This document shows positions 45,097 to 51,999 of a stretch of 64,000 nt of DNA, piece after piece. The DNA lies in the NCBI RefSeq assembly GCF_030035605.1, contig NZ_CP106736.1:3276001-3340000 (forward strand), given 5' to 3'. The DNA comes from Silvimonas soli. GTDB lineage: Bacteria > Pseudomonadota > Gammaproteobacteria > Burkholderiales > Chitinibacteraceae. Position 1 is the stretch's first letter, and each line of letters starts with the position of its first letter. Both the position numbers and the translations under genes were made by a program. The notes under the pieces are model-generated. The model did no database searches. It worked only from the letters and a program-made list of their open reading frames with translations, and was not told where the DNA came from.

Positions 45097-46785
45097 TCAG
45101 CGACCAAGCATGGGCAGTTTCAAACCGGCTGCACGCGCTGTTTCTTGCGCCAGTTCATAACCGGCATCGGCGTGACGCATGACGCCGGTAGCCGGGTCAT
45201 TGAACAGCACGCGTTCCAGCCGTTTGGCGGCAGCATCGGTGCCATCGGCGACGATAACCACGCCAGCGTGCTGGCTGAAACCCATGCCAACACCACCGCC
45301 GTGATGCAACGAAACCCAGGTCGCGCCGCCCGCAGTGTTCAGCAGCGCGTTCAGCAATGGCCAGTCGGATACGGCATCCGAGCCATCTTTCATGCTTTCT
45401 GTTTCGCGATTGGGGCTGGCCACCGAACCGGTATCCAGATGATCGCGCCCGATCACTACCGGCGCTTTCAGTTCGCCGTTTTTGACCATCTCATTGAACG
45501 CCATACCCAAGCGGTAGCGGTCTTGCACACCTACCCAGCAAATCCGCGCTGGCAAGCCCTGGAAGGCGATGCGTTCACGTGCCATATCCAGCCAGTTATG
45601 CAGATGCGCATCATCCGGGATCAGTTCTTTGACCTTGGCATCGGTCTTGTAGATATCTTCCGGGTCGCCCGACAGCGCCACCCAGCGGAATGGGCCTTTG
45701 CCTTCACAGAACAGCGGTCGGATATACGCGGGTACGAAGCCGGGGAAGTCGAAGGCGTTTTGCACGCCCATTTCCAGTGCCATCTGACGGATATTGTTGC
45801 CGTAATCCAGCGTCGCCGCGCCGCGTTCTTGCAGCGTTAGCATGGCTTGCACTTGCTTGGCCATCGATTGTTTGGCTGGCAGGGTGATGCTTTCGGGCGC
45901 GACCTGGCGAGCATCGCGCCATTGCTGCAACGTCCAGCCTTGCGGCAGATAGCCGTTGATGGGGTCGTGGGCGCTGGTTTGATCGGTCACCACGTCCGGC
46001 GTGATATTGCGGCGGACCAGTTCGGCAAACACATCGACCGCGTTGCCCAGCAGGCCAATCGAGGTGGGTTTGCCGGATGCTTTGGCCGCTGCAATCATCG
46101 TCAGTGCTTCATCCAGCGTTTGGGCTTTCTGGTCGACGTAACGGGTTTTCAGGCGGAAATCTATACGGCTTTCGTCGCACTCCACCGCAATCATCGAGAA
46201 CCCGGCCATGGTCGCGGCCAGTGGTTGCGCGCCACCCATGCCACCGAGCCCGCCGGTAAGAATCCAGCGCCCCGCCGCGTTGCCACCAAAGTGCAGATTG
46301 GCGATCGAGAAAAAAGTCTCGTAAGTGCCCTGAACGATGCCCTGCGTGCCGATGTAAATCCAGCTGCCGGCGGTCATCTGGCCGTACATCATCAGGCCTT
46401 TGCGATCCAGCTCATGAAAGTGTTCCCATGTGGCCCAGTGCGGCACCAGATTGGAATTGGCGATCAATACGCGCGGCGCGTCGGCGTGGGTACGAAATAC
46501 CCCGACCGGTTTGCCCGATTGCACCAACAGCGTTTCGTCGTCATTCAAGTCTTTGAGCGATGCCAGAATCTGGTCGAAACACGCCCAGTTACGCGCGGCG
46601 CGGCCAATGCCGCCATACACCACCAACGCATGCGGATGCTCGGCTACTTCGGCATCCAGATTGTTCTGGATCATGCGATAGGCCGCTTCGGTCAACCAGC
46701 TCTTGCAGGCTTTTTCGCTACCACGTGGCGCGCGAATGACGCGGCTGGTATCGAGGCGTGGATCGGCGTTTTGTGGTTTGTTCAT
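45097..46785 (-). CDS. hutU: Urocanate hydratase
   Basis: HutU converts urocanate to imidazolonepropionate using tightly bound NAD. The 562-residue product has the usual length. Diagnostic stretches are LVVYGGIGRAARNW, GQMTAGSWIYIGTQGI, the glycine-rich LTGGLGGMGGAQPLA, DQTSAHDPINGYLP and the late LHHGGGVGMGFSQHAG. I chose the ATG at 46785 with GGAG upstream. It is the first structural gene of the operon. Two HutC-type operators lie 84-135 bp upstream. hutH, the histidase that supplies urocanate, is not in the window. Confidence 0.97.
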   Translation of the reverse strand: MNKPQNADPRLDTSRVIRAPRGSEKACKSWLTEAAYRMIQNNLDAEVAEHPHALVVYGGIGRAARNWACFDQILASLKDLNDDETLLVQSGKPVGVFRTHADAPRVLIANSNLVPHWATWEHFHELDRKGLMMYGQMTAGSWIYIGTQGIVQGTYETFFSIANLHFGGNAAGRWILTGGLGGMGGAQPLAATMAGFSMIAVECDESRIDFRLKTRYVDQKAQTLDEALTMIAAAKASGKPTSIGLLGNAVDVFAELVRRNITPDVVTDQTSAHDPINGYLPQGWTLQQWRDARQVAPESITLPAKQSMAKQVQAMLTLQERGAATLDYGNNIRQMALEMGVQNAFDFPGFVPAYIRPLFCEGKGPFRWVALSGDPEDIYKTDAKVKELIPDDAHLHNWLDMARERIAFQGLPARICWVGVQDRYRLGMAFNEMVKNGELKAPVVIGRDHLDTGSVASPNRETESMKDGSDAVSDWPLLNALLNTAGGATWVSLHHGGGVGMGFSQHAGVVIVADGTDAAAKRLERVLFNDPATGVMRHADAGYELAQETARAAGLKLPMLGR

Positions 46786-46868
46786 AACATCACTCCAGAG
46801 CTTGAGCACGCGGCATACGACCGCGAAGGGCTGATTGGCAGAGCTGGCAATTCAGTGATGTTTGCCAA

Positions 46869-46882
46869 CTTGTCTATACAAG
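46869..46882. promoter_or_regulatory. HutC-type operator 1 before hutU
   Basis: CTTGTCTATACAAG matches the palindromic HutC consensus CTTGTATATACAAG at 13 of 14 positions. It lies 84 bp upstream of hutU. HutC releases such sites on binding urocanate. Confidence 0.8.
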
Positions 46883-46906
46883 ATGGCTGCAGTTTAGATT
46901 GAGCTA

Positions 46907-46920
46907 TTTGTATATACAAG
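46907..46920. promoter_or_regulatory. HutC-type operator 2 before hutU
   Basis: TTTGTATATACAAG matches the HutC consensus at 13 of 14 positions. Its centre is 38 bp from that of operator 1, which suggests cooperative repression of hutU. Confidence 0.8.
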
Positions 46921-47085
46921 TAGGTGTTTGCGGCAACGGGATGAACGTAGTGCCGGTGTTGGAAAAAGATGGGAGGGAAGGCGGGGACAATGCCGAGAAG
47001 CGGCCTTCATCCGGGCTACATGCTGACCACTCCGCCATCACCCAGGCTGACGGGACCCAGTGGCTTCGTTTGTCATTGCCGCTGG

Positions 47086-47105
47086 ATTCCCGCATGCACG
47101 GGAAT
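47086..47105. repeat. dRS3-like 20-bp repeat
   Basis: The 20-mer reads ATTCCCGCATGCACGGGAAT, which fits ATTCCC-N8-GGGAAT exactly. This is the form of the Neisseria dRS3 element, a target for filamentous-phage integration in meningococci. Similar short palindromes are also common in other beta- and gammaproteobacteria, so shared ancestry is not proven. Confidence 0.6.
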
Positions 47106-47115
47106 GTCGGCCTGT

Positions 47116-47185
47116 TATGCAGGGTGGATTCGCGCAGCAATCCGTCATCGCAACGGTGGATTGCTGCGCGAATCCACCCTGCATA
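47116..47185. repeat. 28-bp perfect inverted repeat (REP/MITE-like)
   Basis: The arms at 47116-47143 and 47158-47185 are perfect reverse complements, with a 14-nt spacer. Each arm contains GCAGGGTGGATTCGCGCAGC. The outer GCAGGGT/ACCCTGC ends resemble the GTAGGGT/ACCCTAC ends of the repeat at 18476-18542. It lies 10 bp from the dRS3-like repeat and 23 bp beyond the hutC stop, and could act as a hutC terminator-like hairpin. No transposase is nearby. Confidence 0.65.
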
Positions 47186-47208
47186 TCCTCAAGCTTTCTG
47201 GAGCAAAC

Positions 47209-47919
47209 TTAAAAAGCGCCGGAAAACTGGAAGCGTGATCCCGGATGCCACAAGGTGACATCGGTAGCGACTTGATCGTGCGCCCAGGTGCGACGGTGCA
47301 AGACCAGGCATGGATCGCCACTTTCCATGCGCAAACGCTGGCGCGTTGACGCATCGGGCATATGCGCGGTGATGACATATTCCGCCCGCTGCAGCGGCGC
47401 TTCGCGAGTCATGTATTCGTTGGGGGTGATGGCGTTGAAATCCTGCCCCAGATAGGCCGGGTACAGGTGCGGATTCACAAACCGGTCTTCCAGCTGGATG
47501 GGAACGGTATTCTCGAAATGCACAATGCGCGAATGAAACGCGTAGCTGTCGGCAGGTAGTTCCAGTGCAGTGAGCGCTTTGGGATCGGTGGTGCGTTCCA
47601 GAACCAGAATCTCACTGGTATGCACATCGCCGCGGCTTTCAATTTCGTGCGCAATGCTTTTGATCTGGATAAGCGTGGACTGGTACTTCTTGCCATTCAC
47701 GAAGGTGCCCGCGCCCTGCACCCGGGTCAGCAATTGGTCGCCGGTCAACTCACGCAAGGCCCGGTGCACCGTCATGCGCGAAACGCTGAATTGTTTGACC
47801 AGATCATGTTCCGAAGGAATCATGTTGCCCGCCGCCCATGCGCCGCTTTCAATCTGTTTGCGCACGTACTCCTTGATTTGCACGTAGGCGGGAACAGGTT
47901 TTTGCGCGGTGGTTACCAT
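47209..47919 (-). CDS. hutC: Histidine utilisation repressor HutC
   Basis: HutC is a GntR-family repressor that responds to urocanate. The 236-residue product has the winged helix (VPAYVQIKEYVRKQIESGAW, IPSEHDLVKQFSVSRMTVHRAL) and a UTRA effector domain from about residue 90. I chose the ATG at 47919 with GAG upstream, over a longer reading from 47964. A degenerate HutC-type site at 47965-47978 suggests autoregulation. It lies upstream of hutU in the same direction, separated by the repeat-bearing gap. Confidence 0.93.
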   Translation of the reverse strand: MVTTAQKPVPAYVQIKEYVRKQIESGAWAAGNMIPSEHDLVKQFSVSRMTVHRALRELTGDQLLTRVQGAGTFVNGKKYQSTLIQIKSIAHEIESRGDVHTSEILVLERTTDPKALTALELPADSYAFHSRIVHFENTVPIQLEDRFVNPHLYPAYLGQDFNAITPNEYMTREAPLQRAEYVITAHMPDASTRQRLRMESGDPCLVLHRRTWAHDQVATDVTLWHPGSRFQFSGAF

Positions 47920-47964
47920 GGTCAACTCATGCCGGGATATGCGCCGCAATATAGCATGAGCCAA

Positions 47965-47978
47965 TTTGTATAGACATG
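47965..47978. promoter_or_regulatory. Weaker HutC-type site before hutC
   Basis: TTTGTATAGACATG matches the HutC consensus CTTGTATATACAAG at 11 of 14 positions, 45 bp upstream of the hutC start. It fits mild autorepression. Confidence 0.5.
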
Positions 47979-47996
47979 TCGGGGCGTTAATCCCGC

Positions 47997-49181
47997 TTAA
48001 CTGGCGTATTCAGGCGGCGCTGTGGGCGCGGTGCGTTCAGACAGGATGATCCGGTTGCGCCCTTTGGCTTTGGCTTCATACAAAGCCGTGTCGGCGCGCA
48101 AGGTGAGTTCTTGCAGGCTTTCGTTGGGGTTCCAGTGAGCCAGTCCGCCGCTCATGGTGTACGAGGCCTGACCATTGCCGATGCGAATGGTATTGGCCTC
48201 GACCAGCGCGCGCAGGCGTTCCGAGATCGTACGCGCTTCGGCCGGGCTGGCGCCGTACAGCAGCAAGCCAAATTCTTCACCACCCAGTCGTCCCAGGCTA
48301 TCTACCGAGCGCAAGGCGTTTTGCATGATGAGGGCGAAGTCTCGCAGCACCTCATCGCCGACCGCATGACCGTAACGGTCATTGATTGATTTGAAATGGT
48401 CGATATCCAGAAGCAGTAAAGACAATGGCCGCCCGTTGCGACTGGCCAGCGCCATTTGGCGTGTGGCGGTTTCAATAAAGGCGCGGCGCGACAAGGTGTT
48501 GGTCAGGTAATCGCGGCTGGCGGTTTCCTCCACGGCGGTGAGCATGGCATCGTGCACCATGACCACCGCGCCCATGCTGAAGGCAGGAACGACAATGGCG
48601 CCGAGGGTTAGAAACGTCAGATTCAGCAATGAATAATCGGCCAGCCAGTTGTGGATCTCGGGGTGTTGCAGGTACAGGGCGCACCGCACAAAATGGCCAA
48701 AGGCCAGCAAGAATGACAGCCCGGCGGTGTAGTAATGGCCGTAGGTTGAGTGGGTTTGTGGCCGGTTGCGCACGATGGTTGCGCCAATCAGCAAATCCAG
48801 AATGGCGTGAAACAACGACGTTGCCAGCACGCGCGCGGTGAAGTTATCAACATAAAACCGCAGCAGGCTCAAGACGATGGCCAGCACCACCAGGCTGCCC
48901 AGCAGCGTGCGTACTGGCACTGATAACTGAAAGAAGCGACGACAACCGCTATAGATCAGACACAGCGCCGCTGCCAGCAAGGTATTGCCCAGCACAATCG
49001 GCACTACTGCAGGCAACAGGCCGGTGGTTAGATAGCACAACAATGCCACCAGTTCGAGGCCGTTGGCCCAGATCCAGTCACGTACGCCAGGCAGGCCGCT
49101 GCGGCGCAACGAGGCCAGCACCAACATCATCATGAAGGTGAGCAGGGCCGTAACAACCAACAAATTGGCGGGGCTTAACAT
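47997..49181 (-). CDS. Membrane diguanylate cyclase (GGDEF)
   Basis: The 394-residue product has six or so hydrophobic segments over residues 1-205 and a C-terminal GGDEF domain that makes cyclic di-GMP. The active-site motif is GGEEF. An RSVD placed five residues before it forms the RxxD inhibitory site, so product inhibition is expected. DIDHFKSINDRYGHAVGDEVL is also intact in the domain (seen as DIDHFKSINDRYGH). I prefer the ATG at 49181 to a GTG at 49193. The membrane part is not a domain I can name, so the input signal is unknown. Confidence 0.88.
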   Translation of the reverse strand: MLSPANLLVVTALLTFMMMLVLASLRRSGLPGVRDWIWANGLELVALLCYLTTGLLPAVVPIVLGNTLLAAALCLIYSGCRRFFQLSVPVRTLLGSLVVLAIVLSLLRFYVDNFTARVLATSLFHAILDLLIGATIVRNRPQTHSTYGHYYTAGLSFLLAFGHFVRCALYLQHPEIHNWLADYSLLNLTFLTLGAIVVPAFSMGAVVMVHDAMLTAVEETASRDYLTNTLSRRAFIETATRQMALASRNGRPLSLLLLDIDHFKSINDRYGHAVGDEVLRDFALIMQNALRSVDSLGRLGGEEFGLLLYGASPAEARTISERLRALVEANTIRIGNGQASYTMSGGLAHWNPNESLQELTLRADTALYEAKAKGRNRIILSERTAPTAPPEYAS

Positions 49182-49339
49182 GCTCCAACTCACTCGGGCG
49201 GCTCGTACTGGTTGGCCAAAGGCGAACTGCTTATTATCGGCAATTGCTTATGCAATTGTCATTGCGGTAACGGCGCATTGACTGACTGATCAATCTGGTC
49301 TTTAGCCTGGAAAATCAGCTTTTGCTCAACAAACACACT

Positions 49340-49376
49340 GTTTATCAAAAACAAAACGGGCCGCAGCGGGCCCGTT
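49340..49376 (-). terminator. Terminator after the BMP-family gene
   Basis: AACGGGCC (49355-49362) and GGCCCGTT (49369-49376) form an 8-bp stem with a 6-nt loop. Read on the minus strand, the stem is followed by TTTTGTTTTTG, a rho-independent terminator 24 nt after the stop codon. Confidence 0.8.
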
Positions 49377-49400
49377 CTGGTTGCACGATAATTTTGCCGC

Positions 49401-50477
49401 TTACTTGGGCACGCTGCCCACCACGCCATCTACATAGAAATTCATCTGTTTCAGATCGGCATCGGCGTAGGTCTGACCTGCCGCCACAAACACTTTGCCG
49501 GTTTGATCTTTGAGCGGGCCCGCATACGGATGCAGCTTGCCGGACTTGATGGCGTCGCGCCGATCTTCGGCCAGCTTCTTCACGTCCGCTGGGACCGACG
49601 GGCCAAAGTCAGCAATATTGATCGCGCCTTCTTTCACGCCCCACCAGATGTTTCCGCTCTTCCAGGCGTTGGTTTTCACTTCTTCCTGCGTCTTGGTGTA
49701 AATCACGCCCCAGTTCAGTTCAGATGCCGCCAGATGTGCCTTGCCGCCGAACTTGGTCATGTCCGAATCCCAGCCAAACGCGAACACGCCTTTTTCCTGC
49801 GCGGCTTGTACAACTGCCGGGGAATCCGTGTTCTGCATCAGCACGTCGGCCCCTTGATCGATCAACGCCAGCGCGGCTTCGCGTTCCTTGCCCGGATCAA
49901 ACCAGCCATTCACCCAGATCACGCGGGTGGTGGCATTGGGGTTCACACTGCGCGCGCCAATGGTAAAGGCGTTGATGTTGCGGATGACCTCGGGGATTGG
50001 AATCGAACCGACCACGCCCAGCTTGCCGGTCTTGCTCATCTTGCCCGCCACCACGCCCAGCATGTAGGCACCTTCATAAGTGCGGATGTCATACACGCCC
50101 ATGTTCTTGGCGGTTTTGTAACCGGTCGCATGCATGAAAATGGTGTTCGGGAATGACTTGGCCACCTTGGCCATCTGGTTCATGTAGCCAAACGAAGTGC
50201 CGTAAATGACCTTATAGCCTTGCTGCGCCAGATCACGGAACACACGCTCCGAGTCTGCCGTTTCGGGCACGTTTTCCACAAAAGTGGTTTTGACGTCCGC
50301 GCCATACTTGGCTTCCAGCGCCTTGCGGCCTTGATCATGCGAATACGTCCAGCCGTGATCGCCCGTGGGGCCGATATACACAAACCCGACTTTTACCGGA
50401 TCAGCCGCAAAGGCCGTGACCGATAAACCGAACGCCAGCGCGGTACAGCTTGCCAGCAATTGAAGGCGCGAAAACAT
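49401..50477 (-). CDS. BMP-family nucleoside/purine-binding protein of an ABC transporter
   Basis: The 358-residue exported protein is of the Bmp/PnrA family, which binds nucleosides or purines. It begins with a signal peptide (LQLLASCTALAFGLSVTAFA), then VKVGFVYIGPTGDHGWTYSHDQG, and contains YGTSFGYM, GWDSDMTKF and ASELNWGVIY. A lipobox-like LASC occurs very early, but cleavage after AFA seems more likely. GGGGAG precedes the ATG. It is divergent from the CDA-type deaminase. Its likely partners, the ATPase and two permeases, lie at 56848-60372 beyond xdhABC. Confidence 0.88.
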   Translation of the reverse strand: MFSRLQLLASCTALAFGLSVTAFAADPVKVGFVYIGPTGDHGWTYSHDQGRKALEAKYGADVKTTFVENVPETADSERVFRDLAQQGYKVIYGTSFGYMNQMAKVAKSFPNTIFMHATGYKTAKNMGVYDIRTYEGAYMLGVVAGKMSKTGKLGVVGSIPIPEVIRNINAFTIGARSVNPNATTRVIWVNGWFDPGKEREAALALIDQGADVLMQNTDSPAVVQAAQEKGVFAFGWDSDMTKFGGKAHLAASELNWGVIYTKTQEEVKTNAWKSGNIWWGVKEGAINIADFGPSVPADVKKLAEDRRDAIKSGKLHPYAGPLKDQTGKVFVAAGQTYADADLKQMNFYVDGVVGSVPK

Positions 50478-50676
50478 GGATAACTCTCCCCGATTTGGTT
50501 GATGGACTTGGCGCGCAAACGGCCAGCCGGAATTCTGATGATTACGACAAGCAATGTAGCAATCCGCAGCCTTGCAACCTATGTCTGCAACGTTATGAGT
50601 GGTATGCCGTTCTGCATGCATTCGGCATGGACATCGGTGGGGATAATGGCGTCATCCATTTTCCGGAGTTGCCGTG
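50478..50676. promoter_or_regulatory. Divergent promoter region of the purine locus
   Basis: This 199-bp region separates the BMP-family gene and the deaminase gene. It contains ATGCCG (50604-50609) and CGGCAT (50623-50628) around a central TGCATGCA palindrome, a candidate operator about 50 bp before the deaminase start. No consensus promoter is certain. Confidence 0.35.
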
Positions 50677-51186
50677 ATGCCATCGTCTTACCCAGCGCAA
50701 GGGCTGGAACCTACGCCTGAACAAATCCTGCGGCACCTGCGCCGCTCCAATGCGGTGGCTGAACGGGCCATGGCGCTGGGACATCACCCGTTTGGCGCAA
50801 TCCTGGTCGGGCCGGATCAAGAAACGGTGTTGATCGAACAATGCAACGTGGACACCGTGAACCACGCTGAATCCACCCTGGCGCGCATCGCCGCGCAGAA
50901 CTTTACGCCGGAGTATTTGTGGAGCTGCACTTTGTATACGGCGGTTGAACCGTGTTGCATGTGTGCGGGTACTGCGTACTGGGCCAATATCGGGCGAGTG
51001 GTTTATGGCATGCCGGAGAGTGCTTTGTTGGGGGTAACCGGGAATCATGACGAGAACCCGACGATGAGTGTGTCGTCGCGGTATGTGTTTGATCACTGCC
51101 AGAAGCCGGTGAGGTTGATTGGGCCGGTAGAGGGGATTGTTGAGGAGACGTTGGCGATGCAGAGGGGGTTTTGGGCGGGTAGATAG
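50677..51186 (+). CDS. CDA-fold nucleoside/guanine deaminase
   Basis: The 169-residue product belongs to the cytidine-deaminase-like superfamily. It has the zinc motif NHAESTLARIAA (His and the catalytic Glu) near residue 63 and the second zinc motif EPCCMCAGT near 91. In the purine locus it could be a GuaD-type guanine deaminase like the Bacillus enzyme, or act on another purine or nucleoside. I prefer the ATG at 50677, with GGAG 8 nt upstream; the GTG at 50674 is possible. A non-homologous guanine deaminase is encoded at 60435-61754, so its exact substrate is open. Confidence 0.8.
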   Translation: MPSSYPAQGLEPTPEQILRHLRRSNAVAERAMALGHHPFGAILVGPDQETVLIEQCNVDTVNHAESTLARIAAQNFTPEYLWSCTLYTAVEPCCMCAGTAYWANIGRVVYGMPESALLGVTGNHDENPTMSVSSRYVFDHCQKPVRLIGPVEGIVEETLAMQRGFWAGR

Positions 51187-51195
51187 AGTTTGTTA

Positions 51196-51763
51196 GTGCC
51201 TGCGGCACGGATTTTAAAGGCGTTTGATACCCGGGGGTGCCCGGGAGCACCTTACTTCTCTTTGCGTCGCCAAAGAGAAGTAAGCAAGAGAAAGGCGACC
51301 CGGGCGCGAGCGCCGACGGGGCCCAAGGTCAAAAGCCGAAGCAAATCGTCTGTATGCGAGGGTTCTTTGCGCGCATCCTGCGTTCCCTCGGTCGGCCGGA
51401 GCCTAAGGTCTCCGGCTCTCGGTCGGCGTGATCAACAGCTCTATCAGCTAGGTTCAAGACCTAAATCAAACCAATGGCCTTTGGGCTCCTGTCCTTCGAA
51501 GCCCCTGGCGTTCAAATTACACCGAACCGCCCAGGGAGAGCCGGAGACCCAGGCTCCGGCCGATCGCAGGGTACGGCGGAGCCGCGAAGGCCGTCCTGGC
51601 TAACAGACGGTTCGTTTCGGTTTTTGACCTTGGGCCCCGTTTGCGCTTGCGCTGTCGGGTCGCCTTTTCTTTGGTTTCTTTCTTTTGGCGACGCAAAAGA
51701 AAGAAACGTGTTCCCGGGCGCCCCCGGGTATCAAACGCTTTTCACCACCCGTGCCAAAGGCAC
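51196..51763. repeat. Multi-hairpin inverted-repeat element
   Basis: The left part (51196 to about 51345) and right part (about 51610 to 51763) are imperfect inverted repeats. From the outside, matching pieces are GTGCC..GGCAC, GCGTTTGATACCCGGGGG, a purine/pyrimidine hairpin, AGGCGACCC, a GCGC hairpin and GGGGCCCAAGGTCAAAA. Similarity continues inward (TCGGCCGGAGCCT and TCTCCGGCTCTC on both sides). The 13-bp stems differ between arms: TTACTTCTCTTTG with its complement at 51252-51283, and TTTCTTTCTTTTG with its complement at 51675-51706, each perfect. There is no transposase inside. It may be a non-autonomous mobile element or a structured RNA. Confidence 0.7.
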
Positions 51764-51782
51764 TCAACTAAACACGCTTTTA

Positions 51783-51830
51783 AAGCCCAAGCCCAAGCCC
51801 AAGCCCAAGCCCAAGCCCAAGCCCAAGCCC
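51783..51830. repeat. (AAGCCC)8 tandem hexanucleotide tract
   Basis: Eight exact copies of AAGCCC run from 51783 to 51830, about 170 bp upstream of the xdhA start. Such a tract can change length by slippage. Since it is non-coding, length change could alter spacing or structure upstream of xdhA. Confidence 0.9.
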
Positions 51831-51895
51831 CAGGGCGGATTGCACCCCCCTACAAAACCCGCTCACACCACAAACAACACTCCCCCCACATTCCC

Positions 51896-51914
51896 ATAAC
51901 CGAATAACGGTTAT
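51896..51914. promoter_or_regulatory. 19-bp palindrome before xdhA
   Basis: ATAACCG (51896-51902) and CGGTTAT (51908-51914) form a perfect inverted repeat with a 5-bp centre, 85 bp before the xdhA ATG. It is a candidate operator for a purine-responsive regulator; none is encoded nearby. Confidence 0.4.
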
Positions 51915-51999
51915 AAGAACCCCCAGGCAGGCCATCCCCCCGCAAAGTGGTAGATTGAAATCATCGACCATCACACCAGACCGGCGGGTATTTCCGGCT

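Larger units (their letters stand above)
46921..47208. other. Repeat-bearing gap between hutU and hutC
   Basis: Outside the operators, this gap has no gene with support. It holds a dRS3-like 20-mer and a 28-bp perfect inverted repeat, both listed separately. The left part, about 46960-47080, contains GC-rich sequence without clear structure. It looks like a landing place for small mobile repeats between the regulator and the operon. Confidence 0.5.
51187..51999. other. 813-bp non-coding gap before xdhA
   Basis: This gap has a large inverted-repeat element (51196-51763), an (AAGCCC)8 tract (51783-51830) and a 19-bp palindrome (51896-51914). Open frames here are low-complexity or cross the inverted repeats and are not credible genes. 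The xdhA promoter must lie in the last part or be reached by read-through from the deaminase gene. Confidence 0.7.

Noticed and set aside
44596..45840. Long plus-strand frame across hutD and hutU
   Set aside because: It spans two genes of known family on the other strand and has no conserved motif.
51783..51830. AAGCCC repeats considered as a CRISPR or telomere-like array
   Set aside because: The units are only 6 bp, with no spacers and no cas genes. It is a simple tandem repeat.
51474..51907. Overlapping frames encoding Lys-Pro repeats upstream of xdhA
   Set aside because: The repeats come from the AAGCCC tract and the frames cross an inverted-repeat element. No start signal supports them.
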